From: Myceligenerans indicum
GTDB lineage: Bacteria > Actinomycetota > Actinomycetes > Actinomycetales > Cellulomonadaceae
Assembly: GCF_016742955.1 (NCBI RefSeq)
Contig: NZ_JABBYC010000011.1
Span: forward strand, 1 to 64,000
DNA length: 64,000 nt
Reading direction: 5' to 3'
Positions within the stretch are counted from its first letter, which is position 1. Every line of letters starts with the position of its first letter. Shown piece by piece: positions 16,848 through 26,517 of the stretch. The notes under the pieces are model-generated. The model made no database searches, was not told where the DNA came from, and saw nothing but the letters and a program-made list of their open reading frames with translations. A program made the translations under genes and the position numbers.

Positions 16848-18611
16848 ATGCAGGATTCTTCGGCCTCGACGGAGCCAGCCGCGAATGAGACGAACGGCCG
16901 GCGCGATGCTATTGCCTCACCCGATGAACGGCGCGCGACGTCCGGCTCTGATGGCGACTCCGCGGCGGTGTCGACGCTCCTTGTGGAGACGCTCCCAGGG
17001 GTTGCCGTCGTCTTCGGTGAGGTCCCGGCAGAACTTGACCTTCTGGACTTCGGTCTGGTGCCGACCAGGGACCGCAAGCAGATCTCCACGGCGCTCGCTT
17101 CGGTTGCGACTGCCGCAGGGGTGGGCGGCAACCTCGGGACCGCGATGTCCAGCGCGCAAGGGCTCTACAGGCTGAGTGATGCGACTCAGACTCTGTTGAA
17201 GGCCGGTGGGACGCTTGCGACGAAGGGCGGCGCGAACCTCGGGACCGTGGTCACTTCGGGTGGTCTTGCTCAGGCCCGCTTCATCCCTGTGGCGACGGTG
17301 AGCGTGGCATCGGCGGCCGCCGCGATCGGGCCTGTGCTGGCGATGGTCGCCTTGCAGATGACCCTGAACGAGATTACGGGTCTGGTCAGGTCCAATATCG
17401 CGTTGACGAGCCAGGTGCTGACCGCGATCCGACACGAGCAGTGGGCTGAACTGACAGGCCTGGTCGACGTTGTCGATGACGCGGTCGCCAAGGTGGGGGA
17501 GGTCGGGGCGGTACCGGGGACCTTGTGGGACACCGTTGCGGCCCGGAAGGCGGACCTGGGTAAGCAGCTCGACCTGTACCGGCGCAACGTCGGTGGTCAT
17601 GTACGCCAGCTGGATCAGCTCGAGACGCGTGCTCGTCGTGAGTACCTGCAGACGAACGCCGAGGCGATCGTGTTCGACAGCTTCGCGTTGTTGTCCTCGG
17701 TCAAGGCATGGACCGGCTATCAGGCGCTCCACGCCGCCCGGGCCCGGGCCGCAGGAGCCGAGGATGCGGACGAGGCACGGCTGGTCGAGATCATCGCCGA
17801 GAACACGCGCGAGGTGCTCGACTCCGGTCTGGCAGCGGCGGCGGACCTGATCGGTTCGTTGACGCGGGAACTGCGGATCATCGCTGAACTCCCAGGTCCG
17901 GCGACGATGCCCATGATGCAGAAGCGCAAGGACTCGAAGGAAGCCCGTCTGACCGCTGCCCGGCTTCTTGAGGCGATCGCTCCGCTTGCCGACGCGCTGC
18001 GTCCACCAAGCACACCGCTCGAGGCGCCAGGTGTCGTCTGCGCGCCCACGGGGCTTGACCATGAGCCCTACCTTCGCCTTCTGCAATGGTTCATCCAGGA
18101 TGGCGAAGCCCTGCGTTGTCTCGCTTTCCCGTACCAGCCCGATGTGCGTGATGTTGTCAGAACCGTCGGGAACAGCGTTCTGAGCAAGCTGGATCGCGAC
18201 GCAACAGCTGGCGCGGTCGACAACCCGTCGGTGAAGACGCTGGTCGCTGTCACGGATCGCCGCATCCTCGTCGCCCAGACGAGCGCGTTCCGGCAGCAGG
18301 GCGAGATCGGTCAGGACATCCCCCTTGATGAAGTGCGATATGTCCGGGCAGTCACCGCGCGCGACGGAGGTGAACTCTCGACGGTCGACCTCATCACGCG
18401 CGAGGAGAACATCCAGTGGCGTTTCGGCTATGACACCGACGACGCACACGTGGACGGGCTCGCTGCTGTGCTTGCCGAGTCAATGGCGATCCCGGATGCG
18501 GAACGCGACAAGCTGGAACGTCGAGGAGCCGCCCTTATCGCAGGAGAGAAGAAGCGCGAGTACACCGACGTGAAGCCTGCGGAGCTGACGAGACCCCAAG
18601 ACGAAGGGTGA
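16848..18611 (+). CDS. Membrane-associated protein with C-terminal PH-like domain
   Basis: A 587-residue protein from ATG 16848 with GAGAGGAG just upstream. The N-terminal ~60 residues are polar. A Gly/Ala/Ser-rich hydrophobic region spans ~130-185, including SVASAAAAIGPVLAMVALQM, and could insert into the membrane or form an amphipathic hairpin. Long helices follow. Residues ~460-560 (TLVAVTDRRILVAQTSAFRQ, then DIPLDEVRYVRA) match the short bacterial PH-like fold that starts with a 'T..R.L' strand. No catalytic residues seen. Third gene after the nuclease-RecQ helicase (210-bp gap), likely the same functional unit. Confidence 0.7.
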   Translation: MQDSSASTEPAANETNGRRDAIASPDERRATSGSDGDSAAVSTLLVETLPGVAVVFGEVPAELDLLDFGLVPTRDRKQISTALASVATAAGVGGNLGTAMSSAQGLYRLSDATQTLLKAGGTLATKGGANLGTVVTSGGLAQARFIPVATVSVASAAAAIGPVLAMVALQMTLNEITGLVRSNIALTSQVLTAIRHEQWAELTGLVDVVDDAVAKVGEVGAVPGTLWDTVAARKADLGKQLDLYRRNVGGHVRQLDQLETRARREYLQTNAEAIVFDSFALLSSVKAWTGYQALHAARARAAGAEDADEARLVEIIAENTREVLDSGLAAAADLIGSLTRELRIIAELPGPATMPMMQKRKDSKEARLTAARLLEAIAPLADALRPPSTPLEAPGVVCAPTGLDHEPYLRLLQWFIQDGEALRCLAFPYQPDVRDVVRTVGNSVLSKLDRDATAGAVDNPSVKTLVAVTDRRILVAQTSAFRQQGEIGQDIPLDEVRYVRAVTARDGGELSTVDLITREENIQWRFGYDTDDAHVDGLAAVLAESMAIPDAERDKLERRGAALIAGEKKREYTDVKPAELTRPQDEG

Positions 18612-18797
18612 GTGATGGTCTTCCGCCGAAGGCCTGCACGCAGGGACCCTGAAACCGATTCAACCCCCCGACCCGTTCCGGGGCGGGGTGGCGATCCTGC
18701 GGCGGGACGGTGAGTTCCGCGGCCATATCGCCAGTGAGGTCTGACAGTTCTTCGGGCGTCCCCGTTTCTCGGGTCTCAAGTCCAAGGAGTTTGTTCA

Positions 18798-19292
18798 TTG
18801 TCAACGCTCAGTCGCCCGCCCGGAAAGCTGCGAACTCCGTACCGTATGGCGGAATTCGTCGGCGAAGGTGGAAGGGTTGCGCTGGATGTCGTGAATATCA
18901 TCCCGCGTGAGGGCGGCGGGTGTCATGGCCTGGACGTTGAGTTTCGCATCGACACGGAGCTCGTTCAAGGCTCCAGGACGTCTCGGCTGGGTGTGGCCGA
19001 CCTGACGAGCTACCGTGATTTTCTTGCTTCGGTAGAAGGCTCGCGAGCGACACATTGGCGGCGCCACGCGAGGGGGATGGGATTGTCGCTCGATGTGACC
19101 GACATCGAGGTGGGTGGACAGCGATACCCGGAACTTCTGTTACTTGCCGTTGATGCAAACTCCGGCAGTTGCGCTGGGATCATCGTGCACCCTGACACGG
19201 CCTGGTTCGATGATCAACGCTTGCGATACGAACAGCTGATGGCGTTCGTCGCCCCAGAGCGTTGCGCTTGCGGGCCGCGATCGGGTCGTTGA
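18798..19292 (+). CDS. Hypothetical protein upstream of Zorya
   Basis: A 164-residue protein starting at TTG 18798, chosen because AAGGAG sits 8-9 bases upstream. It reads as a small alpha/beta domain: VALDVVNIIP, then GLDVEFRIDTELVQGS, 'LTSYRDFLASVEG' and GLSLDVTDIEV. It vaguely recalls DUF5959-type actinobacterial proteins, but I would not name it. A 32-codon frame at 18615-18713 precedes it, with no recognisable content. Whether it belongs to the upstream operon, Zorya or neither is open. Confidence 0.55.
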   Translation: MSTLSRPPGKLRTPYRMAEFVGEGGRVALDVVNIIPREGGGCHGLDVEFRIDTELVQGSRTSRLGVADLTSYRDFLASVEGSRATHWRRHARGMGLSLDVTDIEVGGQRYPELLLLAVDANSGSCAGIIVHPDTAWFDDQRLRYEQLMAFVAPERCACGPRSGR

Positions 19293-19406
19293 CCTGCGTC
19301 AGGAACGCCACCAGATGGGGTGGCAGGCTCCATCACGAGAGACAGCATCCGCGGCTGACGCCGTTCCGCGGGCTGCGCAGGCAGGAACCCGCGCGCCGTC
19401 TCGCCT

Positions 19407-19426
19407 GAATTCACCCGGGTGAATTC
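19407..19426. promoter_or_regulatory. 20-bp perfect palindrome upstream of zorA
   Basis: GAATTCACCCGGGTGAATTC reads identically on both strands and lies 120 bp before zorA ATG, in the 254-bp gap that must contain the Zorya promoter. Length and perfection suggest a binding site for a dimeric repressor or activator. No obvious regulator is encoded alongside. Confidence 0.55.
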
Positions 19427-19546
19427 GCCTCACATCAGTGGATATAGGTGCGATGCAGGCAGATAGGATCCGATGCATCGCATCGCCCGCGTGTCCGCGC
19501 GCGACGGCCAGCACCTCGCATCCCTGTGAAGGAGAGCCCACCTGCC

Positions 19547-21169
19547 ATGTCCTTGCAGTCCCCGCTCGAGGCATTCTGGCCTCACGGCCCGATATCGATC
19601 GTCGTGTGCGCCCTGGTTGCCTTGCTCTTCTTCTTGGCCATGTGGCTCGTTCTCCGTGGCGGCCACCGTGCCCGGCGACGCATCGTTCACCTCTCGCAGT
19701 TTCTGCGTGGTCTCAGGCAGGACGACCTCGCGGTGCGTCGCGGCGAGCTTGCTGCCCTGGCGGACGGAGCGGCCGACGATCACGTCCGAGACGCATGGCG
19801 CGAGTTCGACGAAACGCTCGTGTCCTCGCCGGACCGTAGCCGGTTGTGGAACACCCAGAACGCGGAGACCTTCTTCGGCACCGCGGCGCTGGCACCCGAG
19901 GTCATGCACAACCGCTTCCTTGCGTCCGCGCCGTCGATCCTGACCGCACTCGGTGTGCTGGGAACCTTCGCCGGCCTGGCATACGGTCTGCGAGGACTCG
20001 ACCTGAGCGGATCCACGGGCGCAGACATGATGCCCGGTCTGAACGGGCTCGTCGCCGGTGCAGGCGCGGCGTTCGTGTCGTCGCTCTGGGGAGTGTTCTT
20101 CAGCCTGGCGTTGACCGTGGTGCACCGGATCGTGGAGCACCGTCTCGACGCCGGTATCAAGGACGTGCAGCGCACGATCGACGGCCTCTTCGAGAACCAC
20201 TCACCCGAGGAGTCGCTGCTGCGCATCCAGCAGCACACCGATGACTCGGCCAAGGCCCTGGACGACATGGCCGAGAAGATCGGCAACAAGCTCCAGGAGG
20301 TCGTCGCCCGGAACCATGCCCAGGCGGCGGTCCAGTCCAGCGAGGTCTTCGAGGTCCTGGTCGAGAAGTTCACCGAAGAGTTCCGGATGATGGGCAGCAG
20401 CCTTGCCTCCCGGCTGGAGAACGCGACGACGGAGCTCTCCTCGACGCTGAACGGCATGGCGGAAGCGACCGCCCGCCAGGTCGAGCTGCTCGACAAGCAC
20501 CTGCCGCGCATCGTCACCGACCTGAACGAGGCAACGCAGCGTCTGAAGGAGGCGGGCGACGGCCTCGGTCCTGTGTCCGAGAAGCTCCGCGCGACCGCCG
20601 ACATCTTCGACCGCTCGGCGGGAGCCCTGGGCGACGCCGTGGCCGACGGCGTCGAGAAGCTCGACGAGCTGAGCGAGCGCACCGCCGGCACGGTGACGAC
20701 CGCCGCCCAGGTGGGAGAGAGCCTCGAGTCGCTCTCCAGGACGACGCTCACCGCCGCAGACCGCATCGGCGAGGCGGCAGGCCAGGTCAACAACGGCTTC
20801 ACCGACCTCCAGAGCCGGCTCAAGGCGCTCACGGACTCCGTGAACGAGTGGCTGAACGACTACGAACGGGAAGTCAGCAAGCAGGTCGAGAACCGGATGT
20901 CCGAGTGGAACACGCACACCCGGGACTACTCCGACCAGATGACACGCGTCACCCGGGCGCTCGCCGACCTCGTGGAGGGACTCGAGTCCTCGGCGGTCCG
21001 TTCCGGCCAGCAGTTCGACGGCTTGCACCTGCGCCTCGGCGAGTACACCAACACGCTGGGTGAGGCGGTCGCCCACCTGTCGGCGACCCCTGCCGTCGTC
21101 ACCCAGGCCGTTCCGGCCGTCGAGGAGGTGACCCGTGCTGCGTCGGACGCCGCGGACGCGCAGAACTGA
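19547..21169 (+). CDS. zorA: Zorya system protein ZorA (MotA/ExbB-like)
   Basis: A 540-residue protein from ATG 19547, with GAAGGAG 13-19 bases upstream. Membrane helices lie at ~16-38, ~127-147 and ~165-195; the latter two (SILTALGVLGTFAGLAYGL; GLVAGAGAAFVSSLWGVFFS) carry the small-residue pattern of MotA/ExbB/TolQ channel subunits. From ~200 to the end is a long cytoplasmic coiled coil, the characteristic ZorA tail. In Zorya, ZorA pentamers surround a ZorB dimer to form an ion-driven membrane motor that senses phage entry. It overlaps zorB by 35 bp. Confidence 0.93.
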   Translation: MSLQSPLEAFWPHGPISIVVCALVALLFFLAMWLVLRGGHRARRRIVHLSQFLRGLRQDDLAVRRGELAALADGAADDHVRDAWREFDETLVSSPDRSRLWNTQNAETFFGTAALAPEVMHNRFLASAPSILTALGVLGTFAGLAYGLRGLDLSGSTGADMMPGLNGLVAGAGAAFVSSLWGVFFSLALTVVHRIVEHRLDAGIKDVQRTIDGLFENHSPEESLLRIQQHTDDSAKALDDMAEKIGNKLQEVVARNHAQAAVQSSEVFEVLVEKFTEEFRMMGSSLASRLENATTELSSTLNGMAEATARQVELLDKHLPRIVTDLNEATQRLKEAGDGLGPVSEKLRATADIFDRSAGALGDAVADGVEKLDELSERTAGTVTTAAQVGESLESLSRTTLTAADRIGEAAGQVNNGFTDLQSRLKALTDSVNEWLNDYEREVSKQVENRMSEWNTHTRDYSDQMTRVTRALADLVEGLESSAVRSGQQFDGLHLRLGEYTNTLGEAVAHLSATPAVVTQAVPAVEEVTRAASDAADAQN

Positions 21170-21932
21170 GCAGACGGGGGAGAACCCTTACTGGATCTCG
21201 TTCTCGGACCTGATGTCGGCGCTGCTGTTCGTGTTCGTCCTGACGCTCATGGTGGTCGTCATTCGCCTCCAGGACCAGCAGCAGGATCTCGTGCAGACGC
21301 AGCAGACCGTGGAGGAGCAGGAGGCCATGTTCACCGCACAGATCGACACGGTCCGCGCGTCGGAGCTGGTGCGCGCGCAGATGCTCGCCGAGATCCAGGA
21401 GGAGCTCGCCCGGCGCGGCATCCGGGTCGAGGTCGACGAGACGTCCTCCGTGTTGAGCATCCCCACCTCGTTGCTCGGCTTCGACTCCGGGTCGTACGAG
21501 ATCGCGTCCGCCAGGCGACAGACCGCGCTCACGATCGGACAGGTGGTCGCGGACGTTGTCGCGAAGGACGACCGATACCGCGTGCTCGACACGGTGTTCG
21601 TCGAGGGACACACCGACAACACACCCCACACCGGACTGGACGGCACGGGCAACTGGGGCCTGTCCACGTTCCGGGCGATCTCGCTCTGGAGGGTCTGGGA
21701 GTCGGGTCCCGGCGCGAAGGAACTGAAGGCGCTTCGCAGCGAAGCGGGGGAGCCTCTCTTCTCGGTATCTGGATACGGGGAGACCCGCCCGGTCGAGCCG
21801 GACCAGTCGACGGAGGCGGCCAAGGCCAAGAACCGGCGCATCGACCTGAGATTCACGGTCGTGCGGCCCACGGCGGATGATCTCGCCGAGATCATCGAGC
21901 ACGAGGCCGGGCTCGACGGGACCGAGGACTGA
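21135..21932 (+). CDS. zorB: Zorya system protein ZorB (MotB/OmpA-like)
   Basis: A 265-residue protein from GTG 21135 inside the end of zorA, with GAGGAG at 21122-21127. One membrane helix follows YWISFSDLMSALLFVFVL; Asp25 in 'SFSDLM' matches the ion-carrying aspartate of MotB-type stators. The C-terminal half is an OmpA/MotB peptidoglycan-binding domain with VEGHTDNTPH, 'WGLSTFRAI' and an ending 'KNRRIDLRF'. It anchors the Zorya motor to the cell wall. Its TGA overlaps the zorC ATG (TGATG). Confidence 0.93.
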   Translation: MLRRTPRTRRTEQTGENPYWISFSDLMSALLFVFVLTLMVVVIRLQDQQQDLVQTQQTVEEQEAMFTAQIDTVRASELVRAQMLAEIQEELARRGIRVEVDETSSVLSIPTSLLGFDSGSYEIASARRQTALTIGQVVADVVAKDDRYRVLDTVFVEGHTDNTPHTGLDGTGNWGLSTFRAISLWRVWESGPGAKELKALRSEAGEPLFSVSGYGETRPVEPDQSTEAAKAKNRRIDLRFTVVRPTADDLAEIIEHEAGLDGTED

Positions 21933-23455
21933 TGGCGGACGCCTTCCGGCGCAACGTCGCGTTCTCGGTTCCCCCTTGGCCCGCAGACACCGCGCGGCAC
22001 TGGTCGGTGCTGGCGGAGCAGGCCGGTGATGTCGCGCAGGGCAAAGGGGCAGCCGGCAAGAGATTCGCCGACGTCGTCGCGCAGGTGCGCAGCCTTCTCA
22101 CCCGGGGTGCGATCGATGCCGTCGCAGAGCGCCTCGGGGAGCCGCAAGTCCTGCGCGCACTGCTCACCGTGTGGGTGAAGGACGACATGGCCTGGGCGTT
22201 CCTGCCCAGGTTGTTCCCTGTTGCCCGAACGCACCTCCTGGATCGGCCTCGACGCCAGACAACCATGGTTCTCGCGGCCCTGTTCTGGCGCATCTTCGAC
22301 CGGCTCGACCGCGTCGGTGCCGGGCTCTTCGCCGGAGTCGGCGGGACGCTGTACGAAGCCGCACGTCAGATCGCCGACGACGGCGACCTCGCCGGCCCTC
22401 TCGACGCCATCGCCCGCGAACCACGATTCTGGCTGCCGGCCGACGCGCCGCGAACTCTCGCACTCCATCTCACGTCGATCGGCCGGAGCCTGGACGATCA
22501 CCTCCGGAGCGTTGGCGTCGCCGGGATGGAGGGCCGCTTCGGAATCCTCCTCCGTCGCGAGTACTACCTCGTGGCGATCGCCGGCGCGGACCACACCGCC
22601 GCAGGCCACACGTTCCTCGGGGACGTGACCCGCGACGCGGTCACGGCCGCGGAGACCGAGGACGATCTGTCCTTCGGGCACGCACTGCTGGCCGCCCTGT
22701 GCGACAAGCCCATCGTGCAGGACCCGTCGGCACAGTGGCTGGAAGCGATCACCGCCATCGGCGGAGATCCCCGGCTGCGTGAGACCGCGCAGTGGCGACG
22801 GTGGTGGGCAGAGATTCCTGCACATCTCACCGAGCGGGCTGCACACTGGATGGTCGGCGCCGACCTCCAGGTGTACTTCGACGCGCTGGACGACTACGCC
22901 GTGCATCACGGCAGCGACGGAATGAAGCGCATGCTTCCCGCGCGGACCACATTCCTCAAGGGCCTCTACCGCAGCGGCCTCGTCCGCGAGGTGCGTCTCG
23001 TTCTCGGCGACGACGTGCGCCGGGGGATCACACGCCGTGCCCGCGGCGGCGCGCGTGTCGACGCGGCGCGCTACGTCGGCGCCAACGCGGCCGAAACCGC
23101 CGTGGTCGTGCTGACCTGTGACGGCTTCACGGTCGTCGAGGGGTCGCACAACTTCCAGATCTACCTGTATGCAGGCGACCCGGTGCCCATGCTGGTCGAC
23201 CCCCGACAGCGCACGTACACGCTGACGGACTTCAGGGAGACCGTGCCGGGCAGACACCGTCAGATCCACGGCGACGGGCGGCAGGTCAACTACCGGCACA
23301 ACGAGATCTGGCAGCCCAAGGCGCTCGCCTTCCTCCAGGCCATCGGCGTGACGGTCGACCCGCGTGCCGTCTACTCCGCGGCCGACTTCGAGAAGCAACG
23401 CCGCCGCGAACTGTCCGCCACCACCCACACCACATACCGGCGACGTTGGGGATGA
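21932..23455 (+). CDS. zorC: Zorya system protein ZorC (EH-signature)
   Basis: A 507-residue soluble protein from ATG 21932. It is mainly helical; the C-terminal part contains VVEGSHNFQIYLYAGDPVPM with Glu403 and His406, the pair that names the EH-signature family of type I Zorya, followed by basic stretches (RHRQIHGDGRQVNYRHN). In known type I systems ZorC is a cytoplasmic DNA-binding effector acting with ZorD. Translationally coupled on both sides: TGATG with zorB and ATGA with zorD. Confidence 0.9.
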   Translation: MADAFRRNVAFSVPPWPADTARHWSVLAEQAGDVAQGKGAAGKRFADVVAQVRSLLTRGAIDAVAERLGEPQVLRALLTVWVKDDMAWAFLPRLFPVARTHLLDRPRRQTTMVLAALFWRIFDRLDRVGAGLFAGVGGTLYEAARQIADDGDLAGPLDAIAREPRFWLPADAPRTLALHLTSIGRSLDDHLRSVGVAGMEGRFGILLRREYYLVAIAGADHTAAGHTFLGDVTRDAVTAAETEDDLSFGHALLAALCDKPIVQDPSAQWLEAITAIGGDPRLRETAQWRRWWAEIPAHLTERAAHWMVGADLQVYFDALDDYAVHHGSDGMKRMLPARTTFLKGLYRSGLVREVRLVLGDDVRRGITRRARGGARVDAARYVGANAAETAVVVLTCDGFTVVEGSHNFQIYLYAGDPVPMLVDPRQRTYTLTDFRETVPGRHRQIHGDGRQVNYRHNEIWQPKALAFLQAIGVTVDPRAVYSAADFEKQRRRELSATTHTTYRRRWG

Positions 23456-26400
23456 AGCCGATGAGACTCCGAGACCTCCTGCGCGGCCACGCCGCCGAGA
23501 CGGAACAGGCCGACGACGCCGGGTTCACCGTCGAGCCCCGCGACGGCATGGTCGCCTTCACCTTTCCTCCCGAGGCGCTCGCCGGGCTCCGCTCGGGCAT
23601 CGGGTCGCCGCGAAGCCGTCTCCAACTCCTGGCCCTGGAAGCCCTGGCCGAGCAGGGAGTGGCGCTGGAGGTCTCCGACGGCTTCGTCGTGACCGACGGC
23701 GTGGTCGCAGCACTGGATACCGACGAGGCGGCTTTCCTCGGAGTTCCGGACGCCTTCCCCGGAAGCATCACCGGCGCGGTTCGTGGCGCCACGACCAGCT
23801 CGCGGTTCGTCGTCGAACTCCAGGCGGTCGACGGGAGATACCCGCAGCCCGTGCGGCGCACGGGGCCGTTCATCGAGGTCGGAACGCGCCGATACCGGCT
23901 CGCTCCCGCTGCCCTCGACGCCGTCCGCGCGGTGGAGGAGCACGCAGGGCTCGCAGTCGAGGAGCGCACCGAGACGCGCAACGTCCGCCTGCTCGCCCAG
24001 TTGCGCCGAGCCATGGACGATGTGCCTGACGCCGGCCCTCCCGACCGTGAGGGCCCGGTCCTGGACCTCGACCTGCGCCAGCTCGAGGGACGGCGCGTCG
24101 TCCAGCCCGACCGGGTCGGACTGATCGTCGACGAGCGGCCCGACGGCGGTCTCGACGTCCAGCCGGACCTCGGCGCCGGAGTCGACGCCGAGAAGGCGGC
24201 CCGCCGCTGGCATCAGCTGGACTCCACGAACGACGGCGGCGTGCTGCGGATCGATGACGACCTCGTGCTCCTCGACGACCAGGAGCGCCGCGCTGTCGAC
24301 GAGGTGCGGCAGAACCCCCACATCCCGGCCGAGCAACGGGACGACTTCTTCGCGGCGCCGGGTGACTTCTTCGACCCGGAGCTGGTCGACGTCGAACTCG
24401 GCTTCGGATACCGGGTCAAGGGGATCGGCAAGATTGCGCCGGTCACCTTCGCCAAGGCCGCGGAGAGCGGGCTCACGTGGCTTGCCCGCGACGTGGTCGC
24501 GGGGCCGGAGGCCCTCGCCGGCAAGGCCCGGACACTTCCTGAGCACACGGAGATCGAAGAGCAGGTCGGTAAGGCGTGGGAGCAGGACCGCGAGGTCCTG
24601 ACCCTGGGCGACGACCTGGTCGACATCGCCGACCGCAGCCGCGTGAAGGAAGCACTGGCAGCCTCGCGGAAGAGACTCGAAGAACTCGGCGCCGACCTGG
24701 CCGGAAGCCTCACGGCCCCCGCCGGCGAGCAGCCCGACTCCGTCCGTGTCGGCGTGATCCTCAAGGACACCACCGACCTCGCCGAGCAGCAGCGCGTCGC
24801 CGCCCGCGGGGCGATACCGCGGAAGCCCGTCGCATGCGAGGACCTGCACTTCACGCCCTACCCCCATCAGCGCGACGGCATCGAGTGGATGACCGGCCTC
24901 ATGCACGCCGCGCTCGCGGCCGACGGCGACGACCCGGCACGCGTACAGGGCGCGATCCTCGCCGACGACATGGGCCTGGGCAAGACCTTCATGACCCTTG
25001 TCGCCCTGCGTGAGTCGCTGCGTGCCGAGCAGGACGATCCGAACCATGGCCCGGCCGGCCACGCCCGCCCGACGCTCGCCGTCCTTCCTGTTGCTCTCGT
25101 GGAGAACTGGCTCGATGAGCTCGCACGCGTCTTCCCGGAGTCGCCGTTCGACGACGTCGTGGTACTCCAGGGCGCTGGGCTCAAGCAGTACCGTCTGCTG
25201 GGCGTACGCCGAGAGACAGCCGTCGAGGCGGATGACCTCGACGCGCAAGGCATCGTGCGCAAGGAGGTCGTGGCACAGCGGACGAGCCTGCGGATCGGGC
25301 CCGGGCCCACGGAGCGCCCCTACGGCGCCACCCGGCTCGACATGCCCAACAGGCTCGTTCTGACCACCTACGAGACACTGCAGCGCTACCAGATCTCGCT
25401 CGGCCAGGTCGACTGGGGCGTCGTCGTCATGGACGAGGCGCAGAAGATCAAGAACCCCGAGACGCTGGCCGCACGTGCCGCCAAGGGGCTCCGCGCCCGG
25501 TTCAAGCTTCTGGCCACCGGCACCCCTGTGGAGAACGAGCTCAAGGACTTCTGGTCGCTGCTCGACACCGCCCAGCCCGGTCTGCTGGGTGCCTACCCCG
25601 ACTTCCGTACCCGCTGGATCGCGCCCATGGAAGAGGCCACCGGCGCGGCCAAGGGCGAGCTCGGGCGTGACCTGCGCGCCGCCGTCGGACCGTTCATGCT
25701 GCGCCGCGTCAAGGAAGACCATCTCACCGACCTGCCGGCCAAGTCCGTCCACAAGGTCCCACTCGCCATGCCGCAGGTCCAGGTGGACGCCTACGACGAC
25801 GTCCTGCATCGGTTCCGGACGTTTGGTGGCGGCGTCAAGGGCGCCGCGCTCAAGGCGCTCCAGCAGCTCAAGGGGGTCAGCCTGCATCCCTCCGCGACAG
25901 CCGACTCGTCCGGACCGCTGAGCGCTGACGCGGCGGCCATGCTGGACTCGGCGCGCATGCACGGGATGCTCGACGCCCTCGACGACGTACGCCGGCGCGG
26001 TGAGAAGGCGATCGTCTTCGCCATCGACAAGCGGGTCCAGCGGGCGCTCGCCGGGTGGCTGATGGAGCGGTACGGCCTGACCGTCAGCGTCGTCAACGGC
26101 GACACGGCGGCGACGTCGGCGGGCGGCGGGGCGACACGCAAGACGCTGATCCGCCGCTTCGAGGCTGCCGACGGATTCAACGTGATCATCATGTCGCCAC
26201 TGGCCGTGGGCGTGGGGCTGACCGTCGTGGGGGCCAATCACGCGATCCATCTGGAGCGGCACTGGAACCCGGCCAAGGAGGCGCAGGCCACGGACCGCAT
26301 CCACCGCATCGGGCAGACACGGGAGGTGCACGTGTACCTGCCGATGGCGATCCACCCCGACCGTGACTCCTTCGACGTCAACCTCGACCGGCTTCTGGAG

Positions 26401-26517
26401 AGCAAGACGTTGCTCAAGGACGCGGTGGTCGCGCCGGAGGTTGTGTCCGAGGACGAGTTGTTCCATGGGCTGGGCCTGGACGGGGATTCCGTCCGCGGTG
26501 GGGCTGTGAAGAGCTGA
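23452..26517 (+). CDS. zorD: Zorya system protein ZorD (SNF2-family helicase)
   Basis: A 1021-residue protein from ATG 23452, overlapping the zorC stop as ATGA; ATG 23461 is an alternative. The C-terminal ~600 residues are a complete SNF2 helicase: ADDMGLGKTF with Lys511, DEAQ at 661-664 ('VVMDEAQKIKN'), LLATGTPVENELKDFWSLL, and 'QATDRIHRIGQTREVHVY'. The N-terminal ~450 residues are typical of ZorD. In type I Zorya ZorD is the nuclease/translocase effector that degrades invading DNA. Last gene of the operon; with zorABC all four components are intact. Confidence 0.93.
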   Translation: MKPMRLRDLLRGHAAETEQADDAGFTVEPRDGMVAFTFPPEALAGLRSGIGSPRSRLQLLALEALAEQGVALEVSDGFVVTDGVVAALDTDEAAFLGVPDAFPGSITGAVRGATTSSRFVVELQAVDGRYPQPVRRTGPFIEVGTRRYRLAPAALDAVRAVEEHAGLAVEERTETRNVRLLAQLRRAMDDVPDAGPPDREGPVLDLDLRQLEGRRVVQPDRVGLIVDERPDGGLDVQPDLGAGVDAEKAARRWHQLDSTNDGGVLRIDDDLVLLDDQERRAVDEVRQNPHIPAEQRDDFFAAPGDFFDPELVDVELGFGYRVKGIGKIAPVTFAKAAESGLTWLARDVVAGPEALAGKARTLPEHTEIEEQVGKAWEQDREVLTLGDDLVDIADRSRVKEALAASRKRLEELGADLAGSLTAPAGEQPDSVRVGVILKDTTDLAEQQRVAARGAIPRKPVACEDLHFTPYPHQRDGIEWMTGLMHAALAADGDDPARVQGAILADDMGLGKTFMTLVALRESLRAEQDDPNHGPAGHARPTLAVLPVALVENWLDELARVFPESPFDDVVVLQGAGLKQYRLLGVRRETAVEADDLDAQGIVRKEVVAQRTSLRIGPGPTERPYGATRLDMPNRLVLTTYETLQRYQISLGQVDWGVVVMDEAQKIKNPETLAARAAKGLRARFKLLATGTPVENELKDFWSLLDTAQPGLLGAYPDFRTRWIAPMEEATGAAKGELGRDLRAAVGPFMLRRVKEDHLTDLPAKSVHKVPLAMPQVQVDAYDDVLHRFRTFGGGVKGAALKALQQLKGVSLHPSATADSSGPLSADAAAMLDSARMHGMLDALDDVRRRGEKAIVFAIDKRVQRALAGWLMERYGLTVSVVNGDTAATSAGGGATRKTLIRRFEAADGFNVIIMSPLAVGVGLTVVGANHAIHLERHWNPAKEAQATDRIHRIGQTREVHVYLPMAIHPDRDSFDVNLDRLLESKTLLKDAVVAPEVVSEDELFHGLGLDGDSVRGGAVKS

